Origin: Closterium sp. NIES-65
Taxonomy: Eukaryota; Streptophyta; Zygnematophyceae; Desmidiales; Closteriaceae
Assembly (NCBI GenBank): GCA_948144175.1
Contig: CANXME010002579.1
Span: 2,044,001-2,108,000 of the forward strand
Length of the DNA: 64,000 bases
Reading direction: 5' to 3'
Below the pieces are notes generated by a model, which was not told where the DNA came from, did no database searches, and saw only the letters and a list, made by a program, of their open reading frames with translations. Shown here piece by piece: positions 55,301 to 64,000 of this stretch (its first letter is position 1; each line of letters begins with the position of its first letter). Position numbers and translations under genes: made by a program.

Positions 55301-56889
55301 GAGGCATTAGCTGGACCAGATAGGGAGAAGTGGCTGGTTTCCAGGGATGCTGAGTACCAGAGCCTGCTAGAGAATGGTACATGGGAGCTGGTGGTGCTGC
55401 CTGAGGGGAAGAAAGCGGTACAATGCAAGTGGGTGCTAAGGATCAAGACTGACGATAAGGGGCAGGTCACCATCTACAAGAGTAGGCTGGTGGCTAAGGG
55501 GTTTATGCAGAAGGAGAAGCGGGACTTCAATGAGATCTTTGCTCCCACTGCCAAACCCCCTACCCTCCGTGTCTTATTGGCAGATGCAACCGTTAGTGGG
55601 AAATTCATCATTCAGATGGATATATCAACGGCATTCCTCAATGGGATTTTAGAGGAGGAGGTGTTCATGACGCAGCCACCTGGGTATGAGGATGGTACGG
55701 GCAAGGTGTGCAAGCTGAAAAAGTCCATCTACGGCTTGAAGCAGGCGCCACGCTGCTGGTACCAGAAGTTGGCAGCTGTTTTAGAGGAGATGGGATTCAG
55801 GACCAGCAGCTATGATGAGAGCCTCTTTCTCAAGGGGGAGGGGGAGAAGCTGGTGCTGTTTCTGGTCTATGTGGACGATATTCTTCTCTTTAGCAGCAGC
55901 ATGAAGGAGATCCAGAAGGTGCAGCAGCAGCTGATGGAGAACTTCAAGTGCAAGAACCTTGGGGAGGTAAAGTACTATCTCGAGATGCATGTGGAGAGGG
56001 ATCTGGATCACAGGTGGTTGAAGCTGCACCAGGAGAAGTTCATCAAGGAGCTGGGGGAGAAGTACGGGATTGAGAATGAGCGCAAAGTTGCAACTCCCCT
56101 GCCAGCAGAATTCAAGCTTGTGAAAGCTGCAGAGGATGAAGGGGTTGAAGCCAAGGAGCAGCATTAACTTCAGTCCTTGGTGGGCAGCCTCTTGTATGCA
56201 GCAGTTCACACAAGGCCCGACATCTCTTTCTCGGTTGGGCAGCTGGCTAGGGTGGTGCAGAATCCATCAGATGAGCAGGTGGATGGAGCTGAGCGTGTGG
56301 TGAAGTATCTGAACTCTCACCCAAGCATTGGAGTTCAATACTCTGCGTCTGCACAGGTGAAGCAGAAAGGGGTTGAGGTGCTGAAAGAGAAGGGGGAGAG
56401 GCTTGGAGAAGGCAAGCTCTTTCTCAAATGCTTTACCGATGCTACGTGGACCTCTGAGAAGGAGGATTCCTCATCAATGGGAGGATACATCTGCGTAGTT
56501 GGAGGAGGACCTGTTAGTTGGAGGTCAGAGAAGCAGACGGAGACAGCACTCTCTTCAGTGGAATCAGAGTACATGGCGATGTTCCTAGGGTGAAGGAGGT
56601 GATTTGGCTGAGGAGGCTGTTAGAGGAGATTGGCCAGGAGCAAAAGGTTGCTACGCCGCTGTTTTGTGATAGCAAGGGAGCTCTTGGGATGGCCAGGAAC
56701 GCTGTGCTTCATGGGCTCAATAAGCACATGCGTATCAAGTGGCACTGGCTGCGTAAGGAGGTGAAGAGGGGGACGGTGAATCCGATCTACATCAAGACTC
56801 ACCAGCAGCCAGCAGACTTCCTCACCAAGAGGCTTGCAGATGAGCCTCATTGGCGTTGTGTGCGCATAAGTGGAATGAGCATGAACTAG
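52333..56889 (+). pseudogene. Copia-A5 gag-pol pseudogene
   Basis: ATG 52333 as in other copies. Damage, in order: a deletion near 52608 shifts the frame; TAG in GGATAGCC near 52795; TAG 53499-53501 just before protease (LDTGAAWTM follows); TGA 53979-53981 in the integrase zinc site; a one-base deletion near 54448; TAA 56165-56167 after reverse transcriptase; a one-base deletion near 56588; the last frame ends at 56889. All domains are recognisable: zinc knuckle CWYCEKEGHPWFLC, VDDWSR and RTDRGGEF, reverse transcriptase with FLVYVDDILLF (near 55866), and RNase H. It is non-functional but complete in outline. Confidence 0.93.
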
Positions 56890-56916
56890 TATGGAATGAT
56901 GGGGATGCAGCCGGCA

Positions 56917-56931
56917 GGCTGAGGGGGAGTG
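56917..56931 (+). other. Polypurine tract of A5
   Basis: GGCTGAGGGGGAGTG before the 3' LTR. Confidence 0.8.
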
Positions 56932-58026
56932 TGTTGGGTGCAAATTCACATTGCACGACATCCTGCCGTCTGTTTGTACGAGTATGCGTGTGCGAATGCA
57001 TTTGGGTTTGAATGGAATGTTCGTGTGTTTGTTTGCTTTCGCAATTTTCGCTTGAAGCATTTGCAGGTACTCGCGCATTATGCGCTTCGGCACAACATTG
57101 TACGCGCTATGAACAGTACAAGCAGAAAGGACGAGCTCGTAAAGGAACCCAAGGTGGAAGCTTTGCGGTTCAACTTACTTGATTGCGCAGATTCAGTTCT
57201 ATCCAACTCGAAATTGTACTGTTTTGTTTGGTTGACTATAGTGTAGCAGGGCAGGCACTATAGGGGTACAATTTAGGTGAAGGTTGGATGTTGTTTGTCT
57301 GTATCTGCATGCTACAGGGCTAGGGGAAACCAGCGGAACCAGCATTTGGCTGGTTGGGCAAAGACAAAACAGGTTCTGTTTTTAGGACCTGAACCTGGTT
57401 GTTGTTTTCCCAGGTTGGAAAAACAGAACCAGAGGTTGTTTACCAACCTACTACCTGCTATTTTGTCCAGCCAGGTTGGTTCTGTTGCTTGGAATTTTTT
57501 GGGATCATCCCTGGTAGTTCCCAGGTTTATTCCCAAGGTCCTTGCTAGCTAGAACTATTTATTCTTTCTCTGTTTGTACCTGGACATAGTAAAAATTGAT
57601 TCAAACGAATTCCTTCCTTGCTGGAATTTCCTTTCTACGCGGTGCTACGGCGGAATGCTACCCGAGTCAACGCTAGTACGCTAGCACTCCAACGCTAGGC
57701 TAACGCTGTCCGAGCCATAACTTCGTAATGGCAAAACTTTTCGCGAGGCAACTTGGCTTATTTTAAAGCTCTTAGAGTGAGCTTCGATATAGGAAAATCT
57801 CAGCTTAATCCGATCAACGGTCTGCACGATACGCTGCGCGACGTTCAAGGTACTCTTGCTGTTTTGACTAAGTCCCTCTTGATCCCTCTCTCTACAAACT
57901 CGGACCCGAGGATAGGGGCTGGTCTTGTACCAGGCACCCAAGGACCCTTGGAGGTGACCCCGAGGAGAGGTTTTTAAGTTTGATAAAGTCTTAATAGCTT
58001 GAGTTTATTAGGCCCTTACACCAACA
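56932..58026 (+). repeat. 3' LTR of A5
   Basis: 1,095 bp, TGTTGGG...CCAACA. Its end is joined directly to the interior of another A LTR (ATTTATTCC at 58027). Confidence 0.92.
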
Positions 58027-58494
58027 ATTTATTCCTTCTCTGTTTGTACCTGAATATAGTGAAATTGATTCAAGCGGATTCCTCCCTTCCTGGAATTTCG
58101 TTTCTACGCGGTGCGACGGCGGAATGCCACCCGGGTCAACGCTAGTACGCTAGCACTCCAACGCTAGGGTAACGCTGTCCGAGCCATAACTTCGTAATGG
58201 CAGAACTTTTCGCGAGGCAACTTGGCTTATTCTAAAGCTCTTAGAGTGAGCTTCGATATAGGAAATTCTCAGCTTAATCCGATTTACGGTCTGCACGATA
58301 CGCTGCGCGACGTTCAAGGTACTCTTGCTGTTTTGACTAAGTCCCTCTTGATCCCTCTCTCTACAAACTCGGACCCGAGGAGAGGGGCTGGTCTTGTACC
58401 ATGCACCCAAGGACCCTTGGAGGTGACCCCGAGGAGAGGTTTTAAGTGTGATAAAGTCTTAATAGCTTGAGTTTATTAGGCCCTTACACCAACA
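58027..58494 (+). repeat. 3' portion of a family A LTR (duplication copy 2)
   Basis: Starts within the LTR at ATTTATTCC and runs to CCAACA. It shares with the solo LTR the variant GGAATGCCACCCG, supporting common origin. Confidence 0.9.
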
Positions 58495-58820
58495 ACTTAT
58501 ATATGTTGCTGGTACTAAGAGTGACTGCGTTAATTACCCATATGCTTGGCAACAAGTGTAAGTGCGTTACTTTCCTATTTGGTAGGTAATAAGATAAAGA
58601 GCGTTTCTTACTTGTACGGTTGGTACTAAGAGTAACTGCGTAACTTACGCATAAGGTTGATACTAAAGAGTATTAAGAATAAGTGCGTTACTTACCCATG
58701 TGGTTGGTATTAAGAGTAAGTGCATTGCTTACCCGTGTGGTTGGTATGAATAACAAGTGCACTGCTTATCCGTCTGTTTAGTACAAATACTAAGTACGGT
58801 ACTTGCCCATGTAGTTGGTG
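58495..58820 (+). repeat. 39-bp minisatellite inside duplication copy 2
   Basis: Counterpart of 33325-33650, nearly identical. Confidence 0.9.
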
Positions 58821-59720
58821 TCGAGGAGAAAAGGCTCCGCCCTCGCTTGGGCGAAGTCGGCCATGCTTTTCGGAGCACAACGGTGTTTGTTTCGTGCTCA
58901 TTGGCGACTTTAGGGACTTTTATGTCTGAATGACGAGTCGATTTTCGACGAGATTAATTCGTCGAAATTGAAGTGTTCTTTCTGCTCTACGCAACTGCCC
59001 CTCGACGAGGCACTTGGCGAGGGGAGCAAAACGGCGTCAAAATCGAGCCTTGCGAATCGACGAAACGGTAGAAAACATCGTTTCGACAAAACTTTGGTCG
59101 ACAGAATTAAGCTCGAAATACGCACCGTCGAGTAGAGCGTTTCTGGTCGACAAAATGACTTGTCTCCAAAAATCGCAATGTGCGCGAATTTCGACCAATC
59201 GCGACACAGCAAATTTCGACCAATCATAGCATTTCGGAAATTGTACTCCCTAAGAGATTACAAATCAGTAAGGAAATTGAACCTGAAACACGTTTTTACT
59301 AACAATAAAAACGTAAACAACTGTGAACGTTGGAAACCTGAGAAGCTACCAACTCAGGGGAAAGACACATATGCTTGTCGTTTCACCTGGCGTTGCTGAC
59401 TCGGAAAGGTCGAGCGTTCGTCGAGGAACGTTTCTCCAGAGTTCATTGTGCTTGCTATATGGGATCTCTTTCCTTGTAGCATAATCTTGTTCTATCAATT
59501 TTCTTAGTGAAACTATGCTCGAATTCTACTAAGTCATTCAAACATCCAGAATCTCTGCCAAAACTCTGACCGTGCGTCACACGCAATTCAGCTCTCCCTT
59601 AGAATAGAATTCTCCGCATGGTGCGGTGAGCGTCGAATGACCCCGCGTTAGAACCTTCAGATTAGACAACATTTCGCTCTATACCTAAGTTGTTGTAGGC
59701 CGGCAACCACCTAGACCGCC
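58821..59720. other. TCGAC-rich and leader-like stretch, copy 2 (uninterrupted)
   Basis: Joins the counterparts of 33651-34179 and 41632-42002 without C1, so it shows the original sequence. The TTTCGACGA/TCGTCGAAA hairpin recurs near 58943-58967. No gene recognised. Confidence 0.5.
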
Positions 59721-60980
59721 ATGGACGACCAAGGAGTCGATGCAGGAGTAGAGGATATTCTGCAAGCGCGGTTGGATGCTGTTCGGGCACGCCACGAGGC
59801 TGGCGGGTACAACGAGGCGGACTTGGAGATTTTGCTCCTCGCAACTCATGCGCAGTGGGCGCGTGAGCAATCCCCTCCCCGTGCTGAAGCGGACGGCGCG
59901 TCCACCTCTCTCCTCGACCCATGCACAACGAAGGTGACGGCGGCAATGTTGTCGGCGAACGAAGCACGAGGGTTCGTGGAGTGATTCGGATCCCTGACGT
60001 CGACGTTGGCGGAGTGCAAGCGCAAGTGCTGCGGTCGACGGTGGCTGCAGGCAACTCAAACGGCAACATCGATGGTCGACGTCAATCTCCTCAGCGGAGT
60101 GGAGCCAGGCCGACTTTGGCGACTCATGCGTCGGCTGGTCGAGACGGAGGCATCGCTTCGGCGTACGGCTACTTCAAATTTTCGCCGGACAAGATCGCTA
60201 AGCCAAAGCGGCTTGAAGGACGACATAACTTGATCATATGGATTGAATCAACCGAACCCCAGCTAGAGATCGCTGGATTGAAGAAGTTCGTTGACGGCAA
60301 GGTGGAGATGCCTTACGAAGACGACTCTGAATTGTTGGCGGAATTTCGCGCTGCTCACCAAGACTTTCATGGTCCTTTTACGGTGTTGTTTGCCACTGGT
60401 GCAAGTCGCGTTAAAGCCGTACCGAATTCGTGTGGACGCCGGCTACCAAGCGTGGCAGTACATCATGCGCACCTACAATGCGACCGACGACCTCTACATC
60501 AGCCAACTAGAGAAGAAATTGGCCACTATTCATATAGGCGAGCAGGAATCGGCGACCGAGTACTGCAATCGAGCGCGATGAATTTTGGCCGACATGCAGA
60601 TGGCAGGTTTTGAGTACTCGGTGGCGTCATATGGCACGCATGTCATTAATGGCCTCCCCTCGAGCTACAATCTGATGTGACAGATGCTGATGATGCCCTG
60701 CGCGCACGACACTCTGAACGAGGATTCGCTTTCGAGTCACATCATCCAGGATGAGTTCATGCAGGAGTCTGAGCGGTCTTCAGAGCTCCTTCCGCAGGCC
60801 AGCTACGTTGCTCCGACAAAGCAGGGACGTTAAACGGGACAGTGTGGGAAGTCGGCCGGAGGAGAAGGCAGTGGCGGAAAGTCGTTGAACACGAAGTCAA
60901 CGGAGGGCGCCTACCGCGGGGACTCGGCGAAGGGCAATGATGGCGGTAGTAGTGGTTCGCGTCGAGCATGACGTCGCTGT
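59721..60980 (+). pseudogene. Family D copia gag pseudogene, copy 2
   Basis: Same broken gag as 42003-43262, with the same frame changes and the same stop after EYCNRAR, so the damage predates the duplication. Motifs: MDDQGVDAGVEDILQARLD, LEGRHNLIIWIES, AGYQAWQYIMRTYNATDD, HVINGLPSSYNLM. Confidence 0.75.
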
Positions 60981-61088
60981 TGTTGGTGTAAGGGCCTAAT
61001 AAACTCAAGCTATTAAGACTTTATCAAACTTAAAACCTCTCCTCGGGGTCACCTCCAAGGGTCCTTGGGTGCCTGGTACAAGACCAGC
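60981..61088 (-). repeat. Terminal 108 bp of a family A LTR, antisense (copy 2)
   Basis: Counterpart of 43263-43370 with the same limits. Confidence 0.9.
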
Positions 61089-61540
61089 ACACGAGAAACT
61101 AACAGACATATTCTTAGTAGTAACTACACGGGTAAGTAACGCACTTATTCTTAGTACTAGCCACATGGGTAAGTTACACACCTACTCTTAGTACCAACCA
61201 CACTAGTAAGTAACGTATTGACTCGTAGTGCCGACCACATGGGTAACTAACGTACTCATTCTTAGTACCAACTACACAGCAGGTAACTAACGTACTTATT
61301 CGTGTTACTAACCATACAAGTAACGCACTTCCTCTTAGTACCAACCACACTGGTAAGTAACTCACTGACTCACGGTACGGACCACATCGGTAAGTAACGC
61401 ACTCACTGTTAGCACCAACTACACGGGTAAGTAACTCACTTAGTTTAAGTAGCAACCATACAGGTAAGTAACGCACTTAATCTTAGAACCAACCACATGG
61501 GTAGCTAAGATATATTTTATTGGTACCAGCCACAATGATA
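61089..61540 (-). repeat. 39-bp minisatellite, antisense, duplication copy 2
   Basis: Joins the counterparts of 43371-43569 and 50843-51100. The empty C2 site reads CAGGTAACTAACG here. The frame 61174-61476 is a repeat translation. Confidence 0.9.
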
Positions 61541-61552
61541 AGTGTGGGAAGT

Positions 61553-62412
61553 CGGTTCAACTTACTTGATTGCGCAGATTCAGTTCTATCCAACTCGAAA
61601 TTGTACTGTTTTGTTTGGTTGACTACAGGGTAGCAGGGCAGGCACTATAGGGGTACAATTTAGGTGAAGGTTGGATGTTGTTTGTCTGTATCTGCATGCT
61701 ACAGGGCCAGGGGAAACCAGCGGAACCAGCATTTGGCTGGTTGGGCAAAGACAAAACAGGTTCTGTTTTTAGGACCTGAACCTGGTTGTTGTTTTCCCAG
61801 GTTGGAAAAACAGAACCAGAGGTTGTTCACCAACCTACCACCTGCTATTTTGTCCAGCCAGGTTGGTTCTGTTGCTTGGAATTATTTGGGATCATCCCTG
61901 GTTGTTCCCAGGTTGATTCCCAAGGTCCTTGCTAGCTAGAGCTATTTATTCCTTCTCTGTTTGTACCTGAATATAGTGAAATTGATTCAAGCGAATTCCT
62001 TCCTTGCTGGAATTTCCTTTCTACGCGGTGCGACGGCGGAATGCTACCCGAGTCAACGCTAGTACGCTAGCACTCCAACGCTAGGCAAACGCTGTCCGAG
62101 CCATTACTTCGTAATGGCAGAACTTTTCGCGAGGCAACTTGGTTCATTTTAAAGTTCTTGGAGCGAGCTTTGATATAGGAAATTCTCAGCGTAATCCGAT
62201 CAACGGTCTGCACTATACGCTGCGCGACGTTCAAGGTATTCTTGCTGTTTTGACCAAGTCTCTCTTGATCCCTCTCTCTACAAACTCGGACCCGAGGATA
62301 GGGTCTGGTCTTGTACCAGGCACCCAAGGACCCTTGGAGGTGACCCCGAGGAGAGGTTTTTAAGTGTGATAAAGTCTTAATAGCTTGAGTTTATTAGGCC
62401 CTTACACCAACA
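61553..62412 (+). repeat. 5' LTR of A6, 5'-truncated
   Basis: 860 bp, from CGGTTCAACTTACTTG to CCAACA. The variant TTCAACTTACTTG is shared with the A5 3' LTR. Confidence 0.9.
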
Positions 62413-62415
62413 AGC

Positions 62416-62427
62416 TGGTATCAGAGC
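62416..62427 (+). promoter_or_regulatory. Primer binding site of A6
   Basis: TGGTATCAGAGC three bases after the LTR. Confidence 0.9.
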
Positions 62428-62458
62428 CGCGTTATAGTGATCTTCGTTATAGGTAGCT

Positions 62459-64000
62459 ATGGCGGGCAACATCTCGGCGGTAGCTGGTGAATCTTCAGCT
62501 CAAGATCGTAGCGGCAGCCATGATTCTGGTGTTTCTGCGCCAAGGGGAGCGCGAACAAGCCAGGGCTCGCTGATCAAGGAGGTGCTGAAAAACTTCACCG
62601 TCGAGAAGTTCAATGGTGAGGGCTATGATGATTGGGCCTGGAAAATGCAACTTTATTTCCGTCAGATCGGATTGCTGAAACTAATGATTGGGGAGGAGCC
62701 TAGACCGAGTGACCCCGCCCTTCAGGAAGATTGGGACGAGCGCGCCTCGGCTGGCTACTACTTGATGTCGCAGAGTTTGGAGCTGAACCAGCGTCACCAC
62801 GTCATGCACCTGCTGCCGGAGGTTGAGTGCGGTCCGAAGGCGTGGACGGTGTTGAAGGAGCTGCACGCCCCTACCTCCGTCGCTGCGACGCCCATGATGG
62901 AGAGGGAGCTGTCCGCGTTGCGCCTAAGCGAGGGAGAGCCGGTGCAACCTATCCTGGACAAGATGCGTGATCTCTACGCGAAGTTGGCGACCGCGGGAAT
63001 CACCTACCCGGAGCAGACCAAGTGCCTGAAGATGCTCTCGCTGCTGCCGGAATCGTGGCTTCAATTCACGAGCGGATTGAGCCTGCCGCAGAACCAGAGC
63101 TTATGGACGCTCAAGTGGGTGCGGACGAAGATTCTGGAGGAGGACTTCCGTCGCCGCCAACTAAGGGGTGGAGACGACGGCAGCAGCGGCTACGGGATGC
63201 AAGGGAGCCGACGTGGCAGAGGACGTGGCTTCGGTGGTGCTGGACGCAGTGCAAAGAAGGACGACAACTCCAACGACCAACAAGGAGGTACCGGTTGGGG
63301 TCGCGGTGCGAAATCTGGACGTGGGGGCAAGTCGGGTGCTGTTGGCAAAATAAAAGGGAGTTGCTGGTATTGTGAGAAGGAGGGGCACCCCTGGTTTTTG
63401 TGCTATAAGAAACCCGATGGATGGACCCCCCAGAATCGTCACCAGGATGGCGGCGCGCGGAGGAACCAGAAAAACCGCGCGAGCATGGTCGCTGATTCGT
63501 CCGACAACAACCCGAAGAGCAACGGCGGTGCGGAAAAGAAGAAGGAGCGCACCGCGGGCCAGTTCTTCCATATTGGAGAGCAGGGGGAGCAGGGGGAGCA
63601 AGGAGACGCCTCTGCCAAGGTTGGAGCAGAGCTGCACCCCCTGGATTATTGGGTGTTGGACACGGGCGCTGCTTGGACGATGACGCCGCGAAAAGACCTG
63701 CTGGACCACGTACGAGCTGCTCCGATCAACGAGGTGTGCTCCGCCTCTGGACACGCGCTGAAGGTGGCTGGTGCGGGACGAGCTGCGTATAAGGGAGCGG
63801 ATTGCAAGCCGGTGGTGCTGCACGACGTTCTTCTTGTTCCTGAACTTAAGGCCAACCTCATCTCCCTCCGTAAGCTTGGCAAGGCTGGGGTGAGCACTAG
63901 CACAGATGGGGCACGCACTTATAAGGGGAAGCTGGGCAATCGGGTGCTTTGGGATCTGCACGAGAGCAAAGACGTGTACAGATCTATGTGGCAGCTGCCG
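62459..64000 (+). CDS. Copia-A6 gag-protease, open to the window end (partial)
   Basis: From ATG 62459 (MAGNISAVAGESS) I read 514 codons without a stop. Gag includes FNGEGYDDWAWKMQLYF near residue 52; a Gly/Arg-rich basic stretch near 240-300; zinc knuckle CWYCEKEGHPWFLC near 302-315; protease WVLDTGAAWTM near 400. Small differences from A2 include a QGEQGEQG expansion before protease and A to T in GDLYAKLAT. It is the only A copy here whose gag and protease are undamaged, so with an intact pol beyond the window it could be an active source. Confidence 0.92.
   Translation, partial: MAGNISAVAGESSAQDRSGSHDSGVSAPRGARTSQGSLIKEVLKNFTVEKFNGEGYDDWAWKMQLYFRQIGLLKLMIGEEPRPSDPALQEDWDERASAGYYLMSQSLELNQRHHVMHLLPEVECGPKAWTVLKELHAPTSVAATPMMERELSALRLSEGEPVQPILDKMRDLYAKLATAGITYPEQTKCLKMLSLLPESWLQFTSGLSLPQNQSLWTLKWVRTKILEEDFRRRQLRGGDDGSSGYGMQGSRRGRGRGFGGAGRSAKKDDNSNDQQGGTGWGRGAKSGRGGKSGAVGKIKGSCWYCEKEGHPWFLCYKKPDGWTPQNRHQDGGARRNQKNRASMVADSSDNNPKSNGGAEKKKERTAGQFFHIGEQGEQGEQGDASAKVGAELHPLDYWVLDTGAAWTMTPRKDLLDHVRAAPINEVCSASGHALKVAGAGRAAYKGADCKPVVLHDVLLVPELKANLISLRKLGKAGVSTSTDGARTYKGKLGNRVLWDLHESKDVYRSMWQLP

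Larger units (their letters stand above)
51309..58026 (+). mobile_element. Copia-A5, full-length but mutated
   Basis: 6,718 bp with both LTRs (51309-52286, 56932-58026), primer site, pseudogene and polypurine tract. The flanking 5-mers are ATATT and ATTTA, which do not match, because the right flank is the breakpoint of duplication copy 2. A5 lies directly between the two copies of the duplication. Confidence 0.92.
58027..61540. repeat. Segmental duplication, copy 2 (no C insertions)
   Basis: 3,514 bp matching 32857-51100 with both C elements removed. It starts inside an A LTR and ends at CACAATGATA, the same base as in copy 1. It retains the empty sites GCTAC (59345-59349) and GTAAC (61283-61287). 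Confidence 0.93.
61553..64000 (+). mobile_element. Copia-A6, 5' part (runs off the window)
   Basis: A 5'-truncated LTR, primer site and an open gag-protease frame that continues past the end of the window. The LTR lacks about 230 bp at its start and joins the end of duplication copy 2 through a 12-15 bp filler. Confidence 0.9.

Overview
The window is nuclear eukaryotic DNA made almost entirely of retrotransposons and tandem repeats. I found no host gene, tRNA, rRNA or prokaryotic-type gene. The elements are Ty1/copia LTR retrotransposons: domain order Gag, protease, integrase, reverse transcriptase, RNase H, 5-bp target site duplications, and primer binding sites of the initiator-methionine-tRNA type (TGGTATCAGAGC). 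This fits a repeat-rich genome of the plant/green-algal lineage, but the sequence alone does not name the organism.

Four copia families are visible. Family A (LTR about 1.09 kb, TGTTGGG...CCAACA, one polyprotein of about 1,520 codons) has copies or pieces A1 (1-3460), A0 (13652-14662), A3 (14663-32187, the host of two nested insertions), A2 (15328-22176), A4 (23306-28367), a solo LTR (32232-33324), A5 (51309-58026), A6 (61553 to the window end) and several LTR fragments. Family B (3461-6614, minus) is a decayed relative of A with a different, hairpin-rich LTR. Family C has two 7.3-7.4 kb elements on opposite strands (C1 34180-41626 plus; C2 43570-50842 minus), very short 128/132-bp LTRs, GC-rich tandem repeats in the leader, and a long polyprotein with poly-glycine and GGAEP-type linkers. 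Family D is only a broken gag, present twice (42003-43262 and 59721-60980).

Layout: 1-6614, A1 inserted in B. 6615-13651, a 39-bp minisatellite array interrupted by homopolymer-rich DNA, a dispersed repeat of about 310 bp in two copies, an unassigned C/T-rich stretch and an A-LTR fragment. 13652-32187, a nest in which old element A3 was split by A2 (in its gag) and by A4 (in its integrase, perfect TGGAC duplication). 32188-33324, a solo LTR in minisatellite. 32857-51100 and 58027-61540 are two copies of a segmental duplication. The first copy carries C1 and C2; the second keeps both empty sites. After removing each C element and one target duplication, both copies are exactly 3,514 bp. A5 lies between them and A6 follows.

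Most A polyproteins carry stops or frameshifts. Exceptions within the visible part are A1 (integrase end to RNase H, open) and A6 (gag-protease, open to the window end). C1 and C2 have near-identical or identical LTRs and are the youngest insertions; each has an intact pol but an interrupted gag.
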